Assembly: GCA_030043155.1 (NCBI GenBank)
Contig: JASHYE010000543.1
Location: 1 to 9,873 of the forward strand
Direction: 5' to 3'
Origin: Candidatus Acidiferrales bacterium
GTDB lineage: Bacteria > Acidobacteriota > Terriglobia > Acidoferrales > UBA7541
DNA length: 9,873 nt
Shown one piece after another: positions 1 to 7,329 of the stretch (its first letter is position 1; the number at the start of each line of letters is the position of its first letter). The translations under genes and the position numbers were made by a program. The notes beneath the pieces are model-generated. The model did not search any database, was not told the DNA's origin, and was given only the letters and a program-made list of their open reading frames with translations.

Positions 1-1997
1 ATTTCGCGCGGATCGAGCTCCTTCACGGCGCGTCGCACCGCGGGCATCACTTGAGTGGGATCGCCTCTCGTTCGCAGCACAACGGAATCCACGTCTGCCA
101 CGAGCGGCATGATGCTCTCCGGCAACTGCATGAACGGAAGTTCGAATTGCGCCTCCACAGCGGCTTTCGAATCGCCTCCCGGGCCCCATTGCTGAACGTG
201 ATGTATCACTCCCACAATTTCCGCCTGTTGGTTGAAAAGCGCGATGTTGATGCGCTGGCCGACGGGATTTTCATGCGGGAAATACGTCCGTGCAAAGACA
301 TCGTCGATCACGATTACCACCGGCGCGTTCTCATTATCCGCATCGGTGAAAAAGCGGCCGCGCTCGAGCCGCACGCCCATCGCTTTCTCGAAACCGGATT
401 CGACCAGAGAGCAGAGCGCGGAATGCATGTCGTTCAAATTCGCGGGCTTGGGCTGGCCCTGAATCCAGAACGGCAGGACCGTATCGTGAATCATGGGGCG
501 CGAGCCGGTGGTGATGGAAACCGCTTCCACTCCCGGGATTGAGCGCATTTTCGCGTCGAATGCCCGCAGCCGCGCGCGTGTTTCCGCCGAAGTCGTCTGC
601 GGCGTGGCAGGCATCGCCAAATTGAAGGTGATCGCGTGATTCGGATTAAATCCTGGATCAACGCCCCAGAGCGCCGCGAGGCTGCGAATCATCAGGCCAG
701 CTCCGACCAGCAGCACGAGCGCCATGGCCACTTCCGCGGCAACGAAGATTCCATGCAGCCGATGCTTCGCGCCGCTCGCTCCGCGCCCGCTTTCCTTCAG
801 AATTTCCTGCAGATTCACGCGCGAAATTTTCACTGCGGGCGCAAGGCCGAACAGAATTCCCGAAAGCATCGAGACGCCGAGCGTGAAGAGAAGAACTCGT
901 CCATCGAGCGAAACTTCCGCCGCACGCGGCAACGCGCCGGGCAAAGTGTTCAGCACGGCTTTCGTGCCCCAAAATGCCAGCAGAAGTCCCACCGCGCCGC
1001 CGGAACCGCTCAGCAGAATGCTTTCCGTCAGAAGTTGCCGAATCACACGAAGACGGCTCGCGCCCAGCGCGGACCGGATCGCAAATTCGCGTGAGCGTCC
1101 CATGGCGCGGGCCAGCAGCAGGCTCGCGGCATTCGCGCAGGCTATCAGCAGTAGAAAGCAAACCGCTCCAAGCAGCACGAGGAGAATCGGCCGCACATTG
1201 CCGACAATGTCCTGCTTCATCGGAACGAGCGCGATGCCCACGTCCTTGTCTGCCACGGGATATGCCCCGGCCAGATTGCGCGCGACAACATTCATATCCA
1301 TCTGCGCTTCGGTAAAGTTCACGCCGTCCTTCAGGCGGCCTACGGCGTGCGCGCTCACATCGATACGGCGATCGCGAAACGACGCATCGTTCCACTGGCC
1401 GATTGGCGTGTAGACATCGCGATTGTTTCCATAGAAGGAGAAACTCGAGGGAATCACTCCAATCACTGTGTATGAAACACTGGTGAGAACGATGGACTTT
1501 CCGATAATTGCGGGCGATGCGCCGAATTTGCGCTTCCAGAATCCGCCCCCGAGTATCACCACCGGCGCGGCACCCACATGGTCGTCATCGGCCCGGAACG
1601 TGCGGCCGACGACGGGCTTCACGCCGAGCGTAGTGAAAAAATCGGCGGAGACCATATAGCCGCTGACGCGCTCGCTTTGCGCAATGCCGCTCAAGTTGTA
1701 GTCCTGGTTGCGGTAAATCGCCATCGAGGAGAAAGTGTTGTTCTCGCGCTGCCAGTCGAGGAAATTAAGGTACGTGATGTAGCCTTGCGTCGCGCCCGGC
1801 GTTACTCCGTAAATGGCTGCGAGCTGTTCGGGATGCGGATATGACAATGGGTTGAGCAGCACGCCATTGACCACGCTGAAGAGCGCCGTGTTCGCGCCGA
1901 TGCCGAGCGCGAGAGTAACAATGGCAATCGCCGTGAACGCCGGAGATTTCACGAGCATTCGCAGCGCGTAGCGAATGTCCTGAATCAGCGTCCCCAT
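1..1997 (-). CDS. ADOP-family double-module ABC permease (fourth in the array; C-terminus beyond the window)
   Basis: Inner-membrane permease of the MacB/FtsX superfamily, acidobacterial duplicated orphan type; substrate unknown. My reading of the minus strand from ATG 1997 stays open for 665 codons to the window edge, with no frameshift. Visible: an amphipathic N-terminus and TM1 (about residues 21-43, with [11 protein letters not shown]), periplasmic core domain 1 (about 44-265, with FLDWQ at 79-83 and GRTF), TM2-4 (about 268-296, 322-347, 367-388), the cytoplasmic segment REFAIRSALGASR followed by RQLLTES, TM5 (about 416-438), and periplasmic core domain 2 (from about 440, with GRFFTDAD). 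The paralogues run 820-836 residues, so about 150 residues including TM6-8 are missing only because the window ends. The start is supported by AGGAGG five bases upstream and an in-frame TGA at 2028-2030. Its domain 1 subtype matches the permease at 7330-9819. Family assignment is firm; function is not known. Confidence 0.9.
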   Translation of the reverse strand, partial: MGTLIQDIRYALRMLVKSPAFTAIAIVTLALGIGANTALFSVVNGVLLNPLSYPHPEQLAAIYGVTPGATQGYITYLNFLDWQRENNTFSSMAIYRNQDYNLSGIAQSERVSGYMVSADFFTTLGVKPVVGRTFRADDDHVGAAPVVILGGGFWKRKFGASPAIIGKSIVLTSVSYTVIGVIPSSFSFYGNNRDVYTPIGQWNDASFRDRRIDVSAHAVGRLKDGVNFTEAQMDMNVVARNLAGAYPVADKDVGIALVPMKQDIVGNVRPILLVLLGAVCFLLLIACANAASLLLARAMGRSREFAIRSALGASRLRVIRQLLTESILLSGSGGAVGLLLAFWGTKAVLNTLPGALPRAAEVSLDGRVLLFTLGVSMLSGILFGLAPAVKISRVNLQEILKESGRGASGAKHRLHGIFVAAEVAMALVLLVGAGLMIRSLAALWGVDPGFNPNHAITFNLAMPATPQTTSAETRARLRAFDAKMRSIPGVEAVSITTGSRPMIHDTVLPFWIQGQPKPANLNDMHSALCSLVESGFEKAMGVRLERGRFFTDADNENAPVVIVIDDVFARTYFPHENPVGQRINIALFNQQAEIVGVIHHVQQWGPGGDSKAAVEAQFELPFMQLPESIMPLVADVDSVVLRTRGDPTQVMPAVRRAVKELDPRE

Positions 1998-2002
1998 CGC
2001 AT

Positions 2003-2008
2003 CCTCCT
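2003..2008 (-). promoter_or_regulatory. Ribosome binding site of the 1-1997 permease
   Basis: AGGAGG on the minus strand, 5 nt before the ATG at 1997. It is a near-perfect Shine-Dalgarno sequence and fixes the start. It lies just downstream of the repeat element at 2033-2168. Confidence 0.8.
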
Positions 2009-2032
2009 GCACCGCATGTGCGCCACTTCACG

Positions 2033-2168
2033 AGTGGTCAGTTGTCAGTGTTCAGCAGACAAAATGCATGATGAGCCTCATTCACGGCCGCAGTCAGCCT
2101 GCCGCTGTCAGGAACACGCGGCACGGAGCACGAGTGACATCTCTTCTGATCACTGATCCCTGACCACT
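2033..2168. repeat. Inverted-repeat element built of heptamers, filling the spacer between two permease genes
   Basis: The terminal arms at 2033-2055 and 2146-2168 are inverted copies matching at 19 of 23 positions. Each arm is itself made of degenerate 7-nt units. The left arm reads AGTGGTC, AGTTGTC, AGTGTTC on the plus strand; the right arm reads AGTGGTC, AGGGATC, AGTGATC on the minus strand. The interior holds three further in-phase heptamers of the form NNNCACG (2112-2132) and a small hairpin (2100-2123). The right arm ends 5 nt from the upstream gene's stop codon, and the left arm lies 25 nt before the Shine-Dalgarno of the next gene, so the element makes up most of the 176-nt spacer. 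It has no coding capacity or T-tract. It resembles heptameric short tandem repeats or a small non-autonomous element (MITE or REP-like). No clean target-site duplication is visible: TTCAC occurs at 2027-2031 and 2173-2177, but not flush with both ends. Confidence 0.7.
2100..2123. other. Small hairpin inside the heptamer-repeat element
   Basis: TGCCGCTGT pairs with ACA-C-GCGGCA: nine base pairs interrupted by one bulged C, around a 5-nt loop (CAGGA). No T-run follows it on the minus strand, so it does not qualify as an intrinsic terminator. It could fold in the intercistronic RNA. Confidence 0.4.
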
Positions 2169-2173
2169 TTCTT

Positions 2174-4636
2174 TCACTCGTACCGCAGCGCCACCATAGG
2201 ATCCACCTTCATCGCCCGCCGCGCCGGTACATAACACGCCGCCAGCGTGACAACCGCGAGCAGCACGGCCACGCCGCCAAAAATCACTGGATCAACCGCG
2301 CTGACTCCAACCAGAAAATTCCCCACTACCCGCGACGCCGCGAGCGAGCCCAGCAGCCCAACGGCCACGCCGCAAATAACCAGCAAAAATCCCTGCCAAA
2401 ATATCATTCTGCGAATTTCCCGCGGCTGGGCGCCGAGCGCCATGCGGATTCCAATTTCGTGCGTCCGCTGGCTGGCCGCATAAGACACCACGCCGTAGAC
2501 GCCAACCAGCACTAGCGCGAGGCCCAAGAGTCCAAGGGTCGCGGCCAGCGCTGCACCAAGCCGGAAAACCAAAAATCCATTTCCTGAGCCGAGCGCCTCG
2601 TTCATCGTTTGTACGTCGAAGACAGGCAACGCGGGCGCCAGGCCCTGGATCTCCTTTTGCACCTCGGCGGCCATGCTTTCTGGATCGCCAACGGTGCGAA
2701 TTTGCAGCGTTTCGATGGACGTGTACTCCTGCGCGAGCGGAATGTAGAAGTAAGGCTCATCCGGCTCAAAGATTGACGTGTACCATCCGTTTTTGGCGAT
2801 GCCGACGACGTGGTAGATCTCGCCCGGGTCTTCCGCGGCGGAGAATGTCCTGCCGATCACGTCCTCATGCGGCCAGAAACGCTTGGCCATGGTCTCGTTC
2901 ACAATCACGACGCGCGGCGCCTTCTCGTCGTCCGCATCCGTGAAGGTACGGCCGCGCAACAGAGATATGCGCATGGTCTCGAAATATCCGGGCGAGACTA
3001 CGTTGTCCGCTACGTTTGGAGTCGGCTCGCCCGACGGCGGCGTGTAGCCTGGAACGTTGATCGTTTTGGAGGTATAGTTTTCGCCCTTCAGCGGCACGCA
3101 GAAAGACAGGCTGGCCGACTCGACTCCCGGCAGCGCGCGTACGCGTTCAAGAAGCTGCTTGTAAAACTCCCTCCCCTGCGCCTCGCTGTATCCCACCTCG
3201 TGCGGGTCCATGCTCAAATTCAAAACGCCATGCGGATCGAATCCCAGATTCATGTGCTGCGCATCCTGCAAGCTGCGCGTGAAAAGTCCCGCGACGACCA
3301 GGAGCACCAGCGAACCGGCGATCTCGGCAATCACCAGACCGCTGCGCAGCTTCTGGTGAGCGCCCGAGACGCTCCGTCCGCCTTCATGCAGCACCTCATT
3401 CAAATCGCCGCGCGAAGCGCGAAGCGCCGGCACGATGCCGACAATGATTCCTGTCAGCGCAGCGGCGGCGAGGGCAAAGATGAATACCCGCCAGTCGAAA
3501 CTGAAATTCAGCATAATGGGCAGGTCCATGTGGAGATTGATCGAGCCGATCATGGAGCTGCCCCACTCCCCGACCAAAATTCCTGCGCCGCCGCCTAAAA
3601 TCGCCAGAATCAGGCTTTCGGTGAGCAACTGGCGGATCAAACGCGAGCGCCTCCCGCCGAGCGCCGCGCGAATGGCCATTTCGCGCTGCCGAACCGTAGC
3701 GCGCACCAGCAGCAAATTAGCCACGTTGAAGCACGCCAGCAGCAGAACGAGCGCGGCCAGCCCCATAAACAACGCAGAAACCGCGAGGATGGGATTATCA
3801 GGCAGCGGGGCGGGCCTCGCCAGCAATTCGGGAAACACACTCAGCGCCAAATCTTTCTCGTCCTGCAGATGCTCCTCTGCGAGCCGCCGCGCAATCACGT
3901 TGACCGTCGTTTGCGCCTCTTTCACGCTCACGCCCGGCTTCAACCGCCCGAAAACAACGAAACTTTTCTCGTTCCAATCGGTCATGAAATTGTTCTTGAG
4001 GTCACCCTCGACCGTGGACATGCCCATCGGCATGTACGCTTGCATATCGACCATCGAATTCAGCCCATGAAAGGATTCCGGCGCGACTCCCACAATCGTG
4101 AAGGCATGACCGTCGATCGAAACGCTTTTCCCCACCACGCCAGTGTCGCTTCCAAAGCGGGTTCTCCAATAGTTATAGCCGAGAACAATCACTGGATCCG
4201 CGCCCTGCGTTCCGCCTTCAGAAGACAAAATCAGCCGGCCAAGAAACGGCTTCACGCCCAGCATGGTGAAATAATTCCCGGTCACAAAACTGGTCAAAAC
4301 GTGATCCGCATGGTCATTCACGCTCAAACCATCGAGTCCGAGCCGGTACGCCAGCATGTCGGAAAATGCACGGGAACCCTGCTGGCGAAGGTTCTGGTAT
4401 TCCGGGTAAGAAAGATATTGCGAGAGGACTTCATTCTTTTGCTGGCGGGTGAGCACGGTGATTTGCCCGGGGTCCTTCACTGGCAAGGGGCGCAGCAAAA
4501 AGCTATCGACGACGCTGAAGATCGCGGCGTTCGCGCCGATGCCCAGCGCCAGCGTCAGAATGGTAATAGCCGCAAACCCCGGCGCCTTAACCAGCATTCG
4601 CACGCCATATCGTATGTCCTGAATTAGTGTGCTCAT
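2174..4636 (-). CDS. ADOP-family double-module ABC permease (third in the array)
   Basis: Complete 820-residue inner-membrane permease with two MacB/FtsX modules in one chain; transported substrate or signal unknown. Order seen: TM1 about 21-43 ([15 protein letters not shown]), periplasmic core domain 1 about 44-283 (SYPEY at 76-80, GNYF, LGVKPFLGR), TM2-4 about 284-311, 340-363 and 385-405, TM5 about 432-454, periplasmic core domain 2 about 455-690 (GRTFTDAD, VNETMAKRFWP), and TM6-8 about 691-718, 747-770 and 784-804. It ends in [11 protein letters not shown]. Cytoplasmic segments REMAIRAALGG (after TM2) and [11 protein letters not shown] (after TM6) correspond to the region by which MacB permeases contact their ATPase. 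No ATP-binding domain is fused. The start is fixed by GGAGG six bases upstream. It lies 164 nt after the preceding permease and 176 nt before the next, with both spacers carrying repeat elements. Its domain 1 is of the same subtype as the 4801-7311 gene. Confidence 0.93.
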   Translation of the reverse strand: MSTLIQDIRYGVRMLVKAPGFAAITILTLALGIGANAAIFSVVDSFLLRPLPVKDPGQITVLTRQQKNEVLSQYLSYPEYQNLRQQGSRAFSDMLAYRLGLDGLSVNDHADHVLTSFVTGNYFTMLGVKPFLGRLILSSEGGTQGADPVIVLGYNYWRTRFGSDTGVVGKSVSIDGHAFTIVGVAPESFHGLNSMVDMQAYMPMGMSTVEGDLKNNFMTDWNEKSFVVFGRLKPGVSVKEAQTTVNVIARRLAEEHLQDEKDLALSVFPELLARPAPLPDNPILAVSALFMGLAALVLLLACFNVANLLLVRATVRQREMAIRAALGGRRSRLIRQLLTESLILAILGGGAGILVGEWGSSMIGSINLHMDLPIMLNFSFDWRVFIFALAAAALTGIIVGIVPALRASRGDLNEVLHEGGRSVSGAHQKLRSGLVIAEIAGSLVLLVVAGLFTRSLQDAQHMNLGFDPHGVLNLSMDPHEVGYSEAQGREFYKQLLERVRALPGVESASLSFCVPLKGENYTSKTINVPGYTPPSGEPTPNVADNVVSPGYFETMRISLLRGRTFTDADDEKAPRVVIVNETMAKRFWPHEDVIGRTFSAAEDPGEIYHVVGIAKNGWYTSIFEPDEPYFYIPLAQEYTSIETLQIRTVGDPESMAAEVQKEIQGLAPALPVFDVQTMNEALGSGNGFLVFRLGAALAATLGLLGLALVLVGVYGVVSYAASQRTHEIGIRMALGAQPREIRRMIFWQGFLLVICGVAVGLLGSLAASRVVGNFLVGVSAVDPVIFGGVAVLLAVVTLAACYVPARRAMKVDPMVALRYE

Positions 4637-4642
4637 CGCTAA

Positions 4643-4647
4643 CCTCC
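4643..4647 (-). promoter_or_regulatory. Ribosome binding site of the 2174-4636 permease
   Basis: GGAGG on the minus strand with a 6-nt gap to the ATG at 4636. Strong Shine-Dalgarno that supports the chosen start. Confidence 0.8.
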
Positions 4648-4676
4648 AGCTTGTGCTCGATTCATCGTGACCCCTA

Positions 4677-4745
4677 GTAGGAGCGAGGCAAGCCCGGGAC
4701 CCAAAATACTGATTTTAGCATTCGGGGTGGAAGCCTCGCCCCTAC
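4677..4745. repeat. 69-nt inverted-repeat (REP/MITE-like) element between two permease genes
   Basis: The arms GTAGGAGCGAGGC (4677-4689) and GCCTCGCCCCTAC (4733-4745) pair at 12 of 13 positions, with one A/C mismatch. Nested inside are ACCC/GGGT (4699-4702 with 4725-4728) and an apical hairpin AAAAT-ACTG-ATTTT (4703-4716), so nearly the whole unit can fold as a long stem in DNA or RNA. It is the only notable structure in the 164-nt spacer, apart from a short CGGC-GCA-GCCG hairpin at 4763-4773. No T-run follows on the minus strand, so it is not a classic intrinsic terminator. The shape suggests a dispersed chromosomal repeat; copies elsewhere cannot be seen from this window. No clear target-site duplication was found. 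Confidence 0.7.
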
Positions 4746-4800
4746 GGAGCCTCAATCGTACTCGGCGCAGCCGCAAAAACATGACGGCATAAAGCCACCA

Positions 4801-7311
4801 CTACTCGTACCGCAGCGCCACCATGGGATCGACGCGCGTCGCGCGATGCGCGGGCAAGTAACATGCCGCAAGCGTGACGACGGCGAGCAGCACGGCCACG
4901 CCAATAAACGTCAACGGATCGCGCGCGCTCACGCCATAGAGGAGGCTTGCCGCGAGTTGCGTCACACCGAGCGACCCGGCAATTCCAATCGCGCCGCCAA
5001 TCAGCGCGAGCTGCGCGCCCTGTCCCAGCACGAGACGGAAAATGGCCGCGCGCTGCCCGCCGAGCGCCATGCGAATGCCAATTTCCCGCGTCCGCCGCGC
5101 CACAACGTATGCCAGCACACCGTAAAGGCCAAGCGCCGCCATCAATGCTGCAAGTCCGGCCAGCGAAAGCGACAAGACCGCAACGAGCTTGTCGTTGAAC
5201 ATCGATTCGTCGACCTGAGCAGTCAGCGTGCGCAGGTCATTGACGGGCAAGTTGGCATCGAGACGCTGGATCACTCCGCGCACCGCAGCTGACTGCTGGG
5301 CCGGGTCGCGTTCGGCGCGAACATAAAATGACAGGCCGCCCAAATTCGGGTCTTGGGAATAAGGCAGATATATAAACGGCGAAATGTCGCTTCGCGGACT
5401 ATCCCATTTGCTGTCCGCCACAATGCCGACAATTTCCCATACGGGCTTAAGGTGGGTTCCTGCGCCGCGCGAGATGTGCATCCCAATGGGATTTTTCCCC
5501 GCGAAATACAGGCGCGCCAGGTTTTCATTGATGATGCACACTTCCGGACTCGTCGGAGTATCAGCATCCGTGAATTCGCGCCCCGCCATGAGAGGGATGC
5601 CCATGGTGGAAAAATAATTCGGGCCAATATAGTCGTAGAGCACATCGGTATCTGCATCAGGGGGCATCGGATAACCTTCCGGCGTGATGTTGAATCCGCG
5701 GTCGTCATCTCCGAAAATGGCGCCTTCGGAGGCGCTCACGGACCGGACGCCGGGCAGCGCAGCAATTTGCCGCGTCGCAGAGTCCGCAAACGTCAATGTG
5801 CGCGCAGGCGTGTAGCCATTCAAATCGGGCGAAACGGAAAATTGCAAGACATTTTCCGTATGCACACCAAGACTTGCGTGTTCCAGATTGCCAAGAGTCC
5901 GCGCCAGCAGTCCTGCCGCAACCAGCAGCACGGCGGTGAGCGCCACTTGCGAAGCGATCAACACTTTTCGCAAACGGATGTTCGATCGGCCCTCGGAAAC
6001 GCTCGAGCCCTGGTCCTTCAGCGTCTTTTGAAGATCCACGCGCGTGGAACGCATTGCGGGAGCCAGTCCGAAAAGAATGGTCGTCACCAGCGTGACGCCA
6101 ATGGCGAACCACAGCACGGAAGCATTTAATCCTGACGCGAGCCCCCCCATTCCTGCATCCGCCGGAATTACGCTGAGCATTGCGGCTTCGCACCAGGACG
6201 CCAGCGCGATTCCCGCCACGCCGCCGACAACCGCAATCAGCAGACTTTCCGTAAGCAGTTGGCGGATGAGCCTGGTGCGGCCCGCGCCGAGCGCCAATCG
6301 CACGGCAATTTCGCGCTGACGCGCTTCGCCGCGCGCCACGAGCAAACTCGCCAGATTCGCGCAAGCAATCAACAGTACCAGCCCGACCATGCTCATCAGC
6401 ACCAGCAGCGGCTCCTGAAGACTGCTCTGCAAAACTTCACGGCCTTGCGAGCCACCCTCGAGCAGCAATGGCTTTGCGAGATACTGCGTCAAATCATGGC
6501 CGGAGAGCTTCAGCAGCTTTGCATTCTCTTGCAGAATGGCCGCATAAGTCGGCTGCAACTGGGCCTGCGCGCGGGCGATGGTCATGCCCGGCGTGAGACG
6601 TCCCATCACGGGCAGCCAAAAATCGGTGGGCGACTCAAGCGCTTGCAACATGTTCGGCGCCATCTGCTCTTTCATGGTGACAGGAATAAAAATGTCCGGC
6701 AGATAGCCAATTTCGACGCCGTTGAATCCTTTGCGCGCGACGCCGACCACCGTGAGCGCGATGCCATTCACGGTGAGAGGCTTGTTCAAAATGGAGGGAT
6801 CGGCGCCGAATTGCCGCGTCCAATACGCGTAGCTCAACACGGCGACAGCGTTCGCACCTGGAGCGGTTTCATCGCTTGCGCTGAACATACGGCCGAGCGC
6901 GGGCTGCACTTCGAGCGTTTCAAAATAATTTCCGCTCACCAGCTCGCCGCTGGCGCTCTGCGTTGTCCCGTGGCCCACGACGTTCACGTCGGTGTCGCGC
7001 GACCCAAACAGGCCGGTGAAAACAGTGCTGCGATCGCGCAGCTCTTTGTACATCGGATAGGAGAACGACTGCGCGCCATTGTCGATGTCGCTCCATGTGT
7101 GTCCGTGATGCGGCCCCGGCGAGCGCAGAACGACGAGCTGCTGAGGATTGGGCACGGGCAGCGCGCGCAAGAGCACCTGATATGTAAAGGAAAAAATGGC
7201 GGTGTTCGCGCCGATGCCCAGCGCGAGCGTCAAAATGGCAATCGCAGTAAACCCGGGCGTTTTCGCCAGCATGCGTAATGCGTACTTGATATCTTGTATA
7301 AGTCCATTCAT
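4801..7311 (-). CDS. ADOP-family double-module ABC permease (second in the array)
   Basis: Complete 836-residue inner-membrane permease with duplicated MacB/FtsX modules; substrate unknown. Order seen: TM1 about 21-43 ([15 protein letters not shown]), periplasmic core domain 1 about 44-298 (SYPMYKELRD from 84, SGNYFETL, GRMF), TM2-4 about 299-326, 355-378 and 399-420, TM5 about 448-471, periplasmic core domain 2 about 472-710 (GREFTDAD, PNYFSTMGIP), and TM6-8 about 711-737, 762-785 and 799-819. It ends in [11 protein letters not shown] and a TAG stop. The cytoplasmic segments REIAVRLALGAGR and [11 protein letters not shown] are both retained. Domain 1 is the longest of the set and carries an extra stretch with PHHGH (residues 67-71) before the SYP motif. 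The start is supported by AAGGAAAG eight bases upstream and by only 18 nt separating it from the stop of the preceding permease, so the two are almost certainly co-transcribed. Confidence 0.93.
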   Translation of the reverse strand: MNGLIQDIKYALRMLAKTPGFTAIAILTLALGIGANTAIFSFTYQVLLRALPVPNPQQLVVLRSPGPHHGHTWSDIDNGAQSFSYPMYKELRDRSTVFTGLFGSRDTDVNVVGHGTTQSASGELVSGNYFETLEVQPALGRMFSASDETAPGANAVAVLSYAYWTRQFGADPSILNKPLTVNGIALTVVGVARKGFNGVEIGYLPDIFIPVTMKEQMAPNMLQALESPTDFWLPVMGRLTPGMTIARAQAQLQPTYAAILQENAKLLKLSGHDLTQYLAKPLLLEGGSQGREVLQSSLQEPLLVLMSMVGLVLLIACANLASLLVARGEARQREIAVRLALGAGRTRLIRQLLTESLLIAVVGGVAGIALASWCEAAMLSVIPADAGMGGLASGLNASVLWFAIGVTLVTTILFGLAPAMRSTRVDLQKTLKDQGSSVSEGRSNIRLRKVLIASQVALTAVLLVAAGLLARTLGNLEHASLGVHTENVLQFSVSPDLNGYTPARTLTFADSATRQIAALPGVRSVSASEGAIFGDDDRGFNITPEGYPMPPDADTDVLYDYIGPNYFSTMGIPLMAGREFTDADTPTSPEVCIINENLARLYFAGKNPIGMHISRGAGTHLKPVWEIVGIVADSKWDSPRSDISPFIYLPYSQDPNLGGLSFYVRAERDPAQQSAAVRGVIQRLDANLPVNDLRTLTAQVDESMFNDKLVAVLSLSLAGLAALMAALGLYGVLAYVVARRTREIGIRMALGGQRAAIFRLVLGQGAQLALIGGAIGIAGSLGVTQLAASLLYGVSARDPLTFIGVAVLLAVVTLAACYLPAHRATRVDPMVALRYE

Positions 7312-7316
7312 GTTTT

Positions 7317-7324
7317 CTTTCCTT
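7317..7324 (-). promoter_or_regulatory. Ribosome binding site of the 4801-7311 permease, in the 18-nt junction
   Basis: AAGGAAAG on the minus strand; its AAGGA core ends 8 nt before the ATG at 7311. It sits entirely in the short gap after the TGA stop at 7332-7330, so ribosomes finishing the upstream gene could reinitiate here. Confidence 0.65.
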
Positions 7325-7329
7325 TTTGC

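Noticed and set aside
658..2031. Minus-strand open frames at 658-1395 and 1765-2031, which could suggest a broken gene in the left part of the window
   Set aside because: They are out of frame with the real gene. Codon-by-codon reading from ATG 1997 to the edge is uninterrupted and gives continuous MacB/FtsX homology, so there is no frameshift or pseudogene.
2033..2168. Heptamer-repeat region as a CRISPR array or attachment site
   Set aside because: The repeats are degenerate 7-mers without unique spacers of constant length, and no cas, integrase or tRNA gene is nearby.
4677..4773. Possible intrinsic terminators in the 4637-4800 spacer (69-nt foldback and the CGGC-GCA-GCCG hairpin)
   Set aside because: Neither stem is followed by a T-run on the transcribed strand, so neither meets the definition. 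A Rho-dependent or processing role cannot be judged from the sequence.
4637..4800. Candidate promoter for the 2174-4636 gene (TAAAAT on the minus strand within the foldback, TTGAGG further upstream)
   Set aside because: The two hexamers are about 32 nt apart, far from the 16-18 nt needed, and the A/T stretch is explained by the tip of the foldback.
6259..7278. 339-codon open frame on the plus strand, with similar long plus-strand frames at 3869-4627, 5353-6129, 2810-3598, 7579-8229 and 8384-9256
   Set aside because: All lie antisense to clearly coding permease genes. Their composition is rich in Arg, His and Gln, as expected of the reverse complement of GC-rich code. The similarity among some of them (e.g. 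RADAQR) is just the antisense of the conserved LGIGAN region.
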